Shown here: one piece after another, positions 7,273 through 14,834 of the stretch
How positions within the stretch are numbered: position 1 is the first letter of the stretch
Layout of the letters: every line of letters starts with the position of its first letter
IMG/VR virus record: IMGVR_UViG_3300022221_000026
Span: 1-24,793 of that record
Length of the DNA stretch: 24,793 bases
Direction: 5' to 3' (one strand)
Origin: a virus
The notes under the pieces: generated by a model
Databases searched by the model: none
What the model saw: the letters and a program-made list of their open reading frames with translations, nothing else
Told to the model about the DNA's origin: nothing
Program-made: the position numbers and the translations under genes

Positions 7273-8501
7273 CGATAAAGCAAATCACAGACCACGCCGC
7301 AGCGGCTCAGGCCAGGTTACCAAGTCAGTTTATCGGCGCTACTAAATTACAGGCCTTGATCGGCAAAATAGGTGAACGCGCCCAGGGTATTGAAACCGTC
7401 CTGTTCGACTTGCTGAACAATCGGGCGCTATCAACCGCCACCGGCCTGCAACTCGATAACCTTGGTACCATCCTTGACACGGCCCGGACGGTTGGCGAAA
7501 CAGACGATTCATACCGGGCGCGGCTTTTCTCTGCCACCTCACAACTTCAAAAATCCGGCGAACCTGAACACCTGATTGAAATATTCAATTTCCTTCTCAA
7601 TCCCGATTCAATGATATTGCAAGAAATATATCCAGCCGGTGTTCAGCTGACAGCGCATGACGATACCGATCCAGAATCATTCACCATTGATTCTGATACA
7701 CGCGAAGCCATGGATAATGTAAAAGCCGCTGGCATTGAATTAATTTTGCAAATGGCCACCACTTCAGACTATTTTATGATGGCAGATGAATCAGAAACTG
7801 ATGTGAATGGTGATGGCCCTGATGATGCTTTGCATGGTTTAGGTGATGAAACACTGACAGAAGGCGGGGCGCTGGCAAGGGTTTTTGGATATCCGTTTGA
7901 AATTACTAATATGCTTGCCTATTCAGAGCAGTTTGATCATGCGGACTGGGTAAAGATGGGTACTCCAATAATAACCGCAAATACTGATATAGCGCCTGAT
8001 GGTACATTAACAGCATCTACTATCGAAGATGATGATGCAGTAACAGAACAGGAACGAATAAGACAAGATATATCAAGCTTTGACGCTAAGCAGAATTATA
8101 CGGCATCAATATATATTAAAAAGGATTCAACGCCACGGGCAACGAGATTCGTTGCCTTGAGAATAAAGTATCTTGGATCATCAGACGAACATAACTATTT
8201 AAAATTTGATACTAGCACAGGAGAGTATGATTTAAGCGTTGCCGATACGAGCGCAACCGTTAATATAGTCAGCGATGGTGATTATTGGCGTATAGCTTTA
8301 AGTGCAAAATCACAGGATGCAGCTAACACGCAAATATCATTATGGTTTCATCCCGCTTCTGGTGCAAGCACATCATGGGCTTATTCATCAACGGCCACCG
8401 GATCCGCTGTTATATGGGGCGCACAATTAGTAAAAGGCAGCTACCCTGGCCCATACGTTAAAACAACAAATTCACCCGTAACGAGGTTATTCAATGGCTA
8501 A
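7269..8501 (+). CDS. DUF2612-like baseplate protein fused to a C-terminal jelly-roll domain
   Basis: The first 165 residues resemble DUF2612-type baseplate proteins found after baseplate J: TVLFDLLNNRALSTATGLQL, DNLGTILDTAR, DDSYRARLFS. An acidic Gly/Asp linker follows at 165-205. Residues 213-410 read like a carbohydrate-binding-module jelly roll: NMLAYSEQFDHADWVKMGTP at its start, YTASIYIKKDS, DGDYWRIALSAKS, and WGAQLVKGSYPGPYVKTTNS at its end. Such modules occur on phage spikes and fibres and may bind host sugars. The start overlaps baseplate J (ATGA) and the end overlaps the fibre gene by eight bases. The domain boundary is clear; the ligand is unknown. Confidence 0.72.
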   Translation: MTIKQITDHAAAAQARLPSQFIGATKLQALIGKIGERAQGIETVLFDLLNNRALSTATGLQLDNLGTILDTARTVGETDDSYRARLFSATSQLQKSGEPEHLIEIFNFLLNPDSMILQEIYPAGVQLTAHDDTDPESFTIDSDTREAMDNVKAAGIELILQMATTSDYFMMADESETDVNGDGPDDALHGLGDETLTEGGALARVFGYPFEITNMLAYSEQFDHADWVKMGTPIITANTDIAPDGTLTASTIEDDDAVTEQERIRQDISSFDAKQNYTASIYIKKDSTPRATRFVALRIKYLGSSDEHNYLKFDTSTGEYDLSVADTSATVNIVSDGDYWRIALSAKSQDAANTQISLWFHPASGASTSWAYSSTATGSAVIWGAQLVKGSYPGPYVKTTNSPVTRLFNG

Positions 8502-9459
8502 ACCAGACTTACCAAAATGGGTTCCAAGTGATGATGCACTTGCTATCAGCGATCCTGGCTCAACAAAAAAAGCGACAGGATTGATATACAAGGAAAGGCC
8601 AGCATTTCAGTTTGTAAACTGGTTGTTTAATCGTATTTCAAAATGGTTGCTTGGCCTTCAGGGTAATTATTTTGATATCGTGGTTGGCAGTTCCACACAA
8701 GTCACAAACCATGAAGCCACACACACGATTAATGATCTTGATGATACCCTGGTAACCGCTGGCACAAAGGTTCTGTTTCTGGTTGGCACACATACCCTGA
8801 CCGCAAATCTCGCACTTTCTAATAACGATATTTCCCTGATTGCTGAAAGTTCTGAAGCCATTATTGATGTATCAACATTCACAATCACATTGTCTGGTTT
8901 AAGAAGCTATTCAAAAATCAGGGTAATAAATGCTGGTGCTGGTGATATTATTGTTTCAGGTGTAGGAAGTAAGATATTAGTACCTGATATTGATCATACT
9001 GTATTCAGTTTAGGGAGTGGGGTTGATGCTGAATCAACGGGCGCTTCTGGTGGAAGATATAAAAATGGAAAATATGCTGATTTTCCACCAGGAACATTAA
9101 TGTTGTTCCAACAAAGTTCTGCGCCTATTGGGTGGACCAAACAAACCACCCATAACGATAAAGCATTAAGGGTTGTGTCTGGCTCTGTTTCTAGTGGTGG
9201 ATTATCGGCTTTTAGTTCAGTTTTTTCTAAAACAGCTACTGACGATCATGCTTTAACTGTTGCTGAAATGCCAAGCCACAACCACCCAGGGTCATATATA
9301 GTTGGCACTGGTGGAGCTACTGTTGGCGCTGTTGGTGCAGGTGATGGCTCGCCAACAACTTCAGCTTATGTTCCATCTCAAGGTGGCGGCAGCGCTCACA
9401 GTCATAATATTGATATTCGTGTTCAATATGTTGATATAATTATCGCGAGTAAAGACTAA
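8494..9459 (+). CDS. Tail fibre protein with beta-helix shaft and collar-type C-terminus
   Basis: The N-terminal 60 residues (PDLPKWVPSDDALAISDPG, RPAFQFVNWLFNRISKWLLG) are a typical fibre attachment segment. Residues 60-165 are short repeated strands resembling a pectate-lyase-like beta-helix. From about 198 the protein has a tail-collar type domain: PPGTLMLFQQSSAPIGW, then ALTVAEMPSHNHPG, a Gly-rich stretch, and AHSHNIDIRVQYVDIIIASK at the end. The HNH and HSH clusters could bind metal, as in known fibre tips. It is likely the main receptor-binding fibre. GAGG at 8482-8485 is eight bases from the chosen ATG. No separate fibre-assembly chaperone was recognised. Confidence 0.8.
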   Translation: MAKPDLPKWVPSDDALAISDPGSTKKATGLIYKERPAFQFVNWLFNRISKWLLGLQGNYFDIVVGSSTQVTNHEATHTINDLDDTLVTAGTKVLFLVGTHTLTANLALSNNDISLIAESSEAIIDVSTFTITLSGLRSYSKIRVINAGAGDIIVSGVGSKILVPDIDHTVFSLGSGVDAESTGASGGRYKNGKYADFPPGTLMLFQQSSAPIGWTKQTTHNDKALRVVSGSVSSGGLSAFSSVFSKTATDDHALTVAEMPSHNHPGSYIVGTGGATVGAVGAGDGSPTTSAYVPSQGGGSAHSHNIDIRVQYVDIIIASKD

Positions 9460-9737
9460 TGCAAAAACCAGATTCTGATACTACTTGTCGATATACGGGT
9501 CATGAAAAAAAATGTAGAGACCTATTTATGAATTGCCCTGCATGGATAAATGTTCAAGGAACAAACCCGCAAACTGGTGAAATAATAAATAAATTCGGAT
9601 GTTCAGATTCGTTTCTACATTTATTGTTGATAGAAAATTCTCAAATGCAAAAACAAACAGGTGCATCTATTGAGTCGTTCAGAAATGCTGTTATTCAAGC
9701 TAACAATACAAAAGCAATTGAGCATAATGGTGATTAA
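9459..9737 (+). CDS. Small four-cysteine protein after the fibre
   Basis: The 92-residue product starts at a TAATG junction with the fibre gene. Its N-terminal half has cysteines at positions 10, 19, 26 and 48 in a compact region (CRYTGHEKKCRDLFMNCPAW, then NKFGCSDS), which could hold a metal ion or iron-sulfur cluster. The C-terminal half is helical. I do not recognise a function; similar small proteins occur next to fibre genes in other phages, so a role in fibre attachment or as a virion accessory is only a guess. Confidence 0.6.
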   Translation: MQKPDSDTTCRYTGHEKKCRDLFMNCPAWINVQGTNPQTGEIINKFGCSDSFLHLLLIENSQMQKQTGASIESFRNAVIQANNTKAIEHNGD

Positions 9738-9811
9738 TGTCTATCATTTCTGAATATATATCAATCCTTGAAACCAGCAGGATAATCTTGCTAAAAATAT
9801 CGGCTTTATAA
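9737..9811 (+). CDS. Possible 24-residue coupled peptide
   Basis: An ATG overlaps the preceding stop (TAATG at 9735-9739) and opens a 24-codon frame ending at TAA 9809-9811, one base before the holin-candidate ATG at 9813. The peptide (MSIISEYISILETSRIILLK plus four residues) has no recognisable motif. It fills an otherwise gene-free gap and could simply keep ribosomes moving into the lysis cassette. Weak support. Confidence 0.25.
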   Translation: MSIISEYISILETSRIILLKISAL

Positions 9812-9812
9812 T

Positions 9813-10073
9813 ATGGGTATAATTCGACACACAATCGAACAAACAAAACACGCACCAGAAACGGTCAAGCATTTTTTTGATTTATCAGCTCTTGGGTATC
9901 TTACAAGCATGTTGACCTATTACATTGGGTTGACAGCGGAAATGTTCGATAAAATTATAAACCCTTTGCTTGTTGGTGTCGGGTTGATTCTGTCAGCCGT
10001 TTGGACATTTTACCGCATTGAAGAAATGCGATTCAAAAAACGAAACAGGGTGAATACTGATGAAGATAATTGA
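9813..10073 (+). CDS. Small membrane protein, holin candidate
   Basis: The 86-residue product directly precedes and overlaps the endolysin gene. It has two hydrophobic stretches (about residues 24-43, LSALGYLTSMLTYYIGL, and 49-67, INPLLVGVGLILSAVWTFY) followed by a strongly charged tail (EEMRFKKRNRVNTDED). This is the profile of a two-segment phage holin that lets endolysin cross the inner membrane. Holins share little sequence, so the call rests on topology, size and neighbours. A second two-segment protein follows the endolysin, and either could be holin or antiholin. Confidence 0.55.
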   Translation: MGIIRHTIEQTKHAPETVKHFFDLSALGYLTSMLTYYIGLTAEMFDKIINPLLVGVGLILSAVWTFYRIEEMRFKKRNRVNTDEDN

Positions 10074-10635
10074 TAGACTGTTACCTATTCAATGTTATTC
10101 ATCGGCCCGCACCAATTATGAACCCAGGCTGATAAAACCACTTGGGATCGTTTTGCATTATTTTTCCTGTATCTACGTCAAACCTGATAATCCATACGAT
10201 ACCGATCTGTGCTGGAATCTGTTTCATGATCTGAATTTCAATATTAAAGATCGACAATACAATATCTATCACGGCAAACGTGCTGGTGCATCAACTCACT
10301 ATATGATCGGCCGTGACGGTGAAATATTGAGATTGGTTCCAGATGAATATCAGGCCTGGCACGCCGGCCCTTCATCCTTCAACGGCATGGCTAATTGTAA
10401 TGAATTTATGTTCGGAATCGAATTAATTGGATCGCATAACAAGCCTTTTGAATATGCACAATACGAGTCACTTGCCTGGCTGTGTTATCAACTCATGGAT
10501 AAATATAATATTGACCCTGACTGGATTACGCGCCATTCTGATATTGCACCTGGCCGGAAAAAAGATCCGGGACCAAGTTTTGATATGGATAAAATGCTGC
10601 AACTGATTCAAGAGGTTGAAGTCTATGAAGATTAA
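10060..10635 (+). CDS. Endolysin: N-acetylmuramoyl-L-alanine amidase (Amidase_2/AmpD-like)
   Basis: This 191-residue protein has an AmpD-type zinc amidase domain. The predicted zinc ligands are H33 (GIVLHYF), H159 (ITRHSDIAPG) and D169 (KKDPG), and E121 and K167 match the catalytic Glu and Lys of AmpD with the same spacing. It would cut the bond between N-acetylmuramic acid and L-alanine in the periplasmic cell wall at lysis. No signal peptide or wall-binding domain is present, so it should depend on a holin. It overlaps the holin candidate by 14 bases and the next membrane protein by about 10. The catalytic call is strong. Confidence 0.9.
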   Translation: MKIIDRLLPIQCYSSARTNYEPRLIKPLGIVLHYFSCIYVKPDNPYDTDLCWNLFHDLNFNIKDRQYNIYHGKRAGASTHYMIGRDGEILRLVPDEYQAWHAGPSSFNGMANCNEFMFGIELIGSHNKPFEYAQYESLAWLCYQLMDKYNIDPDWITRHSDIAPGRKKDPGPSFDMDKMLQLIQEVEVYED

Positions 10636-10849
10636 AGGCAGTACAGGCAAAACAAGCCGGACAATGATATTTAATTGGGTGATTGAATTCCTGATTGCGG
10701 TGAATGCCGGTTTGTATTTAATCAAAGATTTAATGACTGCAGAAACCTTTGCGATCATTTCATTTGTCTTGCTGGTTTCAACCACCACAGGAAATAAGAT
10801 TTTGAGAAAATCGACAACCGGCCCACTTCATGACGGTACCCAGTTTTGA
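10625..10849 (+). CDS. Two-TM membrane protein in the lysis cassette, second holin/antiholin candidate
   Basis: From ATG 10625 the product is 74 residues; AGAGG at 10610-10614 suits this start better than the TTG at 10616. Two hydrophobic segments are visible (MIFNWVIEFLIAVNAGLYLI and TFAIISFVLLVSTTTG), separated by a short polar turn, with a basic N-terminus and a polar C-terminus. It lies between the endolysin and spanins, a common place for a holin. Its stop overlaps the TTG start of the i-spanin. Holin versus antiholin cannot be decided from sequence. Confidence 0.55.
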   Translation: MKIKGSTGKTSRTMIFNWVIEFLIAVNAGLYLIKDLMTAETFAIISFVLLVSTTTGNKILRKSTTGPLHDGTQF

Positions 10850-11160
10850 AAGAAAAAATCGTTTTTGTGCTCATTGTTATTCTGGTTGCGGCCTTTGCTG
10901 AATATGACGGATACCACCGATTCAAGACAGGAGCAGAAAAAGCGGCGATCACACAGAAAGCAAACGATAAAACAGCATTGATCGAAATCAATAAGAAGCA
11001 GATCAAGAGGGAAAAACACTATGAACAATCAAAAGGTTATATCCAATCTGTATCGGATTCTTCTGGCTGCGTTCGTTCTCCTGTGCCTGGTGAGCGTATC
11101 GACCGGCTGTACAACCTATATTCCGGTACCACGCGATCCGGAACTGACAAAGCCGATTAA
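10846..11160 (+). CDS. i-spanin (Rz-like inner-membrane spanin)
   Basis: The 104-residue product begins with an inner-membrane anchor (KIVFVLIVILVAAFAEYDGY) followed by a charged, Ala/Lys/Glu-rich helical region (TGAEKAAITQKANDKTALIE) that would span the periplasm as a coiled coil. This is the Rz architecture. It pairs with the o-spanin encoded in another frame from 11021, overlapping by 140 bases as in lambdoid and other Rz/Rz1 pairs. Together they fuse inner and outer membranes at the last step of lysis. The start is a TTG inside the preceding gene's end, with only a weak ribosome-binding site. Confidence 0.78.
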   Translation: MKEKIVFVLIVILVAAFAEYDGYHRFKTGAEKAAITQKANDKTALIEINKKQIKREKHYEQSKGYIQSVSDSSGCVRSPVPGERIDRLYNLYSGTTRSGTDKAD

Positions 11161-11296
11161 AAAGGTTCCGCCGAGAAATAAACACGGTGAACCGTTCGGT
11201 CCTGGTACAACATGGGCGGACTATGAAACAGCATTAATCGAACAATGGAAAGAAGTTGATCACGCAAATGATCGGTTTGATGTTTTACGAAAATAA
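11021..11296 (+). CDS. o-spanin (Rz1-like outer-membrane lipoprotein)
   Basis: The 91-residue product has a lipoprotein signal: hydrophobic ILLAAFVLLCLVSVSTGC with the acylated cysteine predicted at position 30. The lipobox is imperfect (Ser at -3, Thr at -2, Gly at -1). A proline-rich start to the mature part follows (TTYIPVPRDPELTKPIKKVP), typical of o-spanins. It starts inside the i-spanin gene in a different frame and extends 136 bases past it, so this is an overlapping rather than fully embedded pair. It would sit in the outer membrane and bind the i-spanin. Its presence indicates a Gram-negative host. Confidence 0.8.
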   Translation: MNNQKVISNLYRILLAAFVLLCLVSVSTGCTTYIPVPRDPELTKPIKKVPPRNKHGEPFGPGTTWADYETALIEQWKEVDHANDRFDVLRK

Positions 11297-11308
11297 GAGG
11301 TTAATACA

Positions 11309-12253
11309 ATGCCATTAAGTAAATTTTTCCTTCAGGATACCGCTATTCAAAACCTTATGACCGGTGATCTTGATCTCAATCTTGCATCAAACCTGTATGC
11401 CATTTTGCTATATGGTGGTCATCAGCCGGCTGCAGCCAATGGCACCTATTCTGATCTGGCTCAGATATCAAGTCATTCCATTACGGGTGCCACACAGGCA
11501 AATCCAGTAGTGATTACCAGTGTTGGTCATGGGCTTACAACTGGCGATCATGTTGCTATTTCTGGTGTTGTCGGTATGACTGAACTGAACGGCAATACTT
11601 ACCATGTGACTGTCTTAACAGCTAACACCTATTCATTGCAATCAGTCACGGTCAATGGCGCAAACAGCTATACCAATACGGATGTGGATGGAACCGCTTA
11701 TACTGCATACACCAGTGGCGGTACCGGTTATGAAACGCTTGAAATCAGCGCGCAGACCGGATATGTCAGACAGCAACTGACAGGCAATACTATTATTACA
11801 GACGGTAAACGCCGCGCCTTTGATTGTGATGATATCTCTTTTGGTACCACAGTGACCCTGGCGGCTAAGTATCTTTATATTCTCGAAGGTAATGCAGCGG
11901 CACCAGCGGCAGGCGATCTGATTGTGGGTTGGACAGACCTGAATGAAAATGGTGGCGATATCACAGATATTACCGTGGCCAATCCTGGTGTAGTGACTTC
12001 AGCGGCACACGGCCTGGCAAACTCTGACATTGTTTCCATTCTTGGTTCAGATATGGTGGATGTGAACCGAACAATTCACACAGTTGCCGGTGTTGCTGCA
12101 AACACCTTCCAGATTGGTGATACTTCAAGTTATCCGCTTTCAGGCCGTTCTGGCCGATGGACAAAATTGAATAGCAATACTGAAGTGGCTTCATCACTAT
12201 CAAACTTTGGGGTGAATATACCAGCGTCTGGCGGCTGGTTTGCTGTTGGTTAA
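11309..12253 (+). CDS. Accessory virion protein with two E1_FCCH-like modules
   Basis: At 314 residues, the protein begins SKFFLQDTAIQNLMTGDLDL and LASNLYAILLYGG, a start seen in phage proteins of unknown role encoded near fibres. Two beta modules with HGL signatures occupy about residues 56-131 and 217-287, the same kind of module seen in the sheath and baseplate J. Between them lies a beta-rich stretch (RRAFDCDDISFGTTVTLAAK, LYILEGNAAAPAAGDL). The composition (Thr, Gly, Ser, Asn) fits an exposed virion component. AGAGG at 11295-11299 supports the start. Its position after lysis genes and before a fibre-like gene suggests a decoration or fibre-base role, unproven. Confidence 0.6.
   Translation: MPLSKFFLQDTAIQNLMTGDLDLNLASNLYAILLYGGHQPAAANGTYSDLAQISSHSITGATQANPVVITSVGHGLTTGDHVAISGVVGMTELNGNTYHVTVLTANTYSLQSVTVNGANSYTNTDVDGTAYTAYTSGGTGYETLEISAQTGYVRQQLTGNTIITDGKRRAFDCDDISFGTTVTLAAKYLYILEGNAAAPAAGDLIVGWTDLNENGGDITDITVANPGVVTSAAHGLANSDIVSILGSDMVDVNRTIHTVAGVAANTFQIGDTSSYPLSGRSGRWTKLNSNTEVASSLSNFGVNIPASGGWFAVG
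11474..11700 (+). other. E1_FCCH-like beta module (copy 3)
   Basis: The encoded segment contains NPVVITSVGHGLTTGDHVAI then SGVVGMTELNGNTYHVTV and NTYSLQSV. This is the most canonical of the four copies, with HGL, GD, a GMTELNG turn and a closing TY/F strand. It occupies roughly residues 56-131 of the 11309 product. Confidence 0.7.
11957..12168 (+). other. E1_FCCH-like beta module (copy 4)
   Basis: The encoded segment contains NPGVVTSAAHGLANSDIVSI then LGSDMVDVNRTIHTVAGVAA and NTFQIGDT. It aligns with copy 3 in the same protein but has diverged strongly: SD replaces GD and MVDVNR replaces MTELNG. This suggests an old duplication or separate acquisition. Confidence 0.62.
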
Positions 12254-12456
12254 TGTTTAAAGATCCTGAATCCAGAAAGCGAGTAAAAGTGAAACTGGTT
12301 CGTGATGCAATTGGTGGGCTACAACTGGAAACAGTCAACGGTGAACTACTTGATAATGTGTTCGTGAAACAAGTGGAACGCATTGAGGGTAGTGTGAATC
12401 GTTTGAACTTGGAAATGATATTTTTAACGAAAGATTGCAAGGTTAAAAACTGGTGA
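12253..12456 (+). CDS. Small hypothetical protein in the accessory structural cluster
   Basis: The 67-residue product starts at a TAATG junction with the gene before it and ends in a GTGA overlap with the fibre-like gene after it, so it is almost certainly translated. It is charged and likely alpha/beta (RKRVKVKLVRDAIGGLQLET, then DNVFVKQVERIEGSVNRLNL). I see no known motif. Its place between two virion-type genes suggests a small linker or assembly protein, but nothing in its sequence confirms that. Confidence 0.6.
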   Translation: MFKDPESRKRVKVKLVRDAIGGLQLETVNGELLDNVFVKQVERIEGSVNRLNLEMIFLTKDCKVKNW

Positions 12457-14165
12457 TCATACAGCCCAACTCAAATGCTCGATTTATCGGCAAGTATAAC
12501 AACGCCTTGCTTGAAGTCGGGGAAAACACTTCAAATTTTCTACCTGTATTAACCTTAAACAGGTTCACAGATTCTGGAGAAAATGTTTATGCGTCGTCTA
12601 TGCGCTGTGAATTGCTGGATACAGCCAGTAATGGCATAATATTAACAGATGGCAGAGTCATTGAGACTGGGCCAAAAAAAACAAGAATTATCTCAGAAGG
12701 CCCGTATGGCACTCGATTAGAAATTGATTATAACGGCAGGCCTGAGGTTGACGAAGAATTTGAAATAACATTCAGTCCTGATTCGTGGCCGTACTTTCAG
12801 GGCGAGTTATCGGCAGAAGAATTAGCAGATGGGTCGTTTCGTCCTGACCACGTGATCAATAGCTGGGCTATTTACAGTAATAAAGCACACCATGAGATCG
12901 GTGGAATCAATTACGAAAATGGCAAGGTTGGTCATCTTTATGCGCTGTATCTATACGAACGTGGCAATCCAAATAACAGAGTTAAAGTACCCTGCGTACT
13001 AATCCAAATCAGTGCCTATACGTGGCGACTCAGTACTAATTTCACAGCGATACAAAGTTTTATTAATACAACGCCATTTTGTGTTCTCGACCCTGATTTT
13101 GGATATACTTCTATTGGTGGGTCTTCGAATAATGCCTCTAATGGCTCATTTCGAGTTTGCTCGTTAGATGCTTTTCCCGAAGCTGGTGATATCACATCCG
13201 CCTCAATGTATACAAACAACGCTAATACAGCAGCGAGAGAGGTGATATTAGCTTTATATGATGACAGTGCAGGTGCACCTAATAATCTAGTCGCTAACAG
13301 CGCCGCAACTTACGACGCCGCTGCAACTCCGGGATGGCTTACCGCTTCGCTATCTTATAGCGCGACTGCATCACAGCTATTGCACGTTGGATTCATGCAG
13401 GAGGATGCCGCCACCGTCCGATATTATGACGCGGTAACTGGTTATAACTCGCCGGGCGGTATAGGAACATGGCCGACTTTACCTGATCCCTATACGGGGT
13501 CGGGGGCAGCTAATTTTCGCATGTCTGTCTATGTAACATATACCGCGAGCGGCACACCCTTCAGCGGTACAGCGGTTAAATCAGTGTCATCGATTACCAG
13601 TAAACAAGGTGGACTGGTTTCAGGTTTTAATTCAAACGCAGTAAAAACAGTAAATAATACAGATTCGCGTATTGCCAGCCTGGTATCCGGTTTAAATTTC
13701 TCAGCAATAAAATCAATCAACGATATTGAAAGTAATTCAGGAAACATTCTAATTGGTTTAAATTTATCGGCTGTAAATTCAAAATCTGACATTCAATCAT
13801 ATTCAGCCGTACTAGATAATACAGGCGGCTTCACTGGCATTGCTGTTCGTGGTGTTGTTGATATCGGTTCCCTGGCCGGCACCCTTCAACAAGGCTTCAT
13901 CGGTTTAGGTGTTACGGATAAACTTGATCTTTCATCGGTTGCATCAGAAATCGTGCTGGGTATTGTTCAGGAAGCAAGGCACACAGAAACTGATTCGGTG
14001 GGGTATGTGGCTGATCTGGTACTGTTTGATAATTCACATGTTGATGTGGTCGTGAAGCAGGTTGTTTTAAGTAGCAAGGCTGTCAAACCAGTAACATTGA
14101 AAACTGTGATCAGAAAATCAATTTTGCTATCCAGCAAGAAAAAACATACATTTATAATTCATTGA
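12453..14165 (+). CDS. Fibre-like virion protein with beta-sandwich and six 22-residue repeats
   Basis: The 570-residue protein begins at a GTG overlapping the previous stop (GTGA). Residues 1-210 are a mixed beta region I do not recognise. Residues of about 215-364 look like a secreted-type beta-sandwich (AREVILALYDDSAGAPNNLV, VRYYDAVTG, ending FRMSVYVTY). Residues 370-503 hold six tandem repeats of about 22 residues with pattern (hydrophobic)-x-x-x-A-V/I-K-S/T-V/I..I-x-S..L-x-x-G, probably stacking as a shaft. The last 65 residues are strand-rich and basic (SILLSSKKKHTF). It is probably an accessory or side fibre. No collagen-like or autoproteolytic domain is seen. Confidence 0.62.
   Translation: MIIQPNSNARFIGKYNNALLEVGENTSNFLPVLTLNRFTDSGENVYASSMRCELLDTASNGIILTDGRVIETGPKKTRIISEGPYGTRLEIDYNGRPEVDEEFEITFSPDSWPYFQGELSAEELADGSFRPDHVINSWAIYSNKAHHEIGGINYENGKVGHLYALYLYERGNPNNRVKVPCVLIQISAYTWRLSTNFTAIQSFINTTPFCVLDPDFGYTSIGGSSNNASNGSFRVCSLDAFPEAGDITSASMYTNNANTAAREVILALYDDSAGAPNNLVANSAATYDAAATPGWLTASLSYSATASQLLHVGFMQEDAATVRYYDAVTGYNSPGGIGTWPTLPDPYTGSGAANFRMSVYVTYTASGTPFSGTAVKSVSSITSKQGGLVSGFNSNAVKTVNNTDSRIASLVSGLNFSAIKSINDIESNSGNILIGLNLSAVNSKSDIQSYSAVLDNTGGFTGIAVRGVVDIGSLAGTLQQGFIGLGVTDKLDLSSVASEIVLGIVQEARHTETDSVGYVADLVLFDNSHVDVVVKQVVLSSKAVKPVTLKTVIRKSILLSSKKKHTFIIH
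13560..13961 (+). repeat. Six tandem 66-bp (22-residue) protein repeats
   Basis: The units start at 13560, 13626, 13692, 13758 (72 bp), 13830 and 13896. Each begins with a Phe or Leu, has A-V/I-K/R/N or G-V-T at positions 5-7 and ends with Gly. Units 1-3 are closest to each other (AVKSV, AVKTV, AIKSI); units 5 and 6 have drifted. The DNA itself is well diverged, so the repeat is conserved at protein level. Confidence 0.7.
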
Positions 14166-14179
14166 CTTGGTGAATAACT

Positions 14180-14494
14180 ATGACGTGTGATTATGATTTT
14201 GTTGAAGGCGATACCTCCAGACCATTGGAAAATCCGTTTATTGATGAAAATGGCGCGGCCGTTGACCTAACAGGAAAAACAGTAAACCTTCGCTGGCTGG
14301 ATAAAGACGGTGTTTTACAATCAAAACAAATGACCGTCAGTGATCCATTGACCGGTATTGCCAGTTATAAATGGGCGGCAAATGAATTATACCCACCATC
14401 AATGGATCTAGAATTTGAAGTTGTAAATCCTGACGCAACAAGAATGTATAGTGACTGCAAGCTGACTGTCAAAGTTCGGGGAAAACTAGGCTGA
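14180..14494 (+). CDS. BppU-type Ig-like baseplate/virion protein
   Basis: The 104-residue protein has the sequence pattern of the BppU N-terminal domain: FVEGDTSRPLENPFIDENGA, AVDLTGKTVNLRWLD, then ASYKWAANEL and LEFEVVNPDATRMYSDCKL. These are small Ig-like domains that attach receptor-binding proteins to baseplates, or stand alone in many phages. It is the last gene of the plus-strand late region and its 3' end overlaps the minus-strand ankyrin gene by 26 bases, tail to tail. No terminator hairpin separates them. Confidence 0.68.
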   Translation: MTCDYDFVEGDTSRPLENPFIDENGAAVDLTGKTVNLRWLDKDGVLQSKQMTVSDPLTGIASYKWAANELYPPSMDLEFEVVNPDATRMYSDCKLTVKVRGKLG

Positions 14495-14810
14495 TCCCTA
14501 TCTTGCTGGCTAGTTGTTCAACCGACATTCCAAAACCTGAAACCCTTTTTGTATCGGCGCCCAAGCTTAACAGGTGCTGGATAATCTCAACCTTCAGACA
14601 CAGCACAGCATAAAATAACGGCGTGGCCAGGTACTGATCAACGGTATCGACATTATCCGTATTGAACAGCGATTTTACTTCACTCAGATTACCGGTAATA
14701 ACCGACTGGTGAAGGTGGCTAACTGAATAATGATGATGGTGAACTGAGTATGAATCCTTTCCATATATATTCACGTTCACATTGTTTTGAATGTCGTTTT
14801 CTGACGGCAT
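14469..14810 (-). CDS. Ankyrin-repeat protein
   Basis: The 113-residue protein has a His-rich N-terminal part (YSVHHHHYSVSHLH) and about two ankyrin repeats: HQSVITGNLSEVKSLFNTD, then ATPLFYAVLCLKVEIIQHLL with SLGAD. Ankyrin repeats mediate protein binding, so a host-directed or anti-defence role is possible but unproven. ATG 14810 is chosen because GAGG at 14820-14823 is correctly spaced for it; the upstream GTGs at 14816 and 14819 are too close. It is last in the minus-strand run and meets the late operon tail-to-tail. There is no signal peptide, so it should act in the cytoplasm. Confidence 0.68.
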   Translation of the reverse strand: MPSENDIQNNVNVNIYGKDSYSVHHHHYSVSHLHQSVITGNLSEVKSLFNTDNVDTVDQYLATPLFYAVLCLKVEIIQHLLSLGADTKRVSGFGMSVEQLASKIGISLVFPEL

Positions 14811-14834
14811 ACTCACCACCTCAATTTAATAAGG

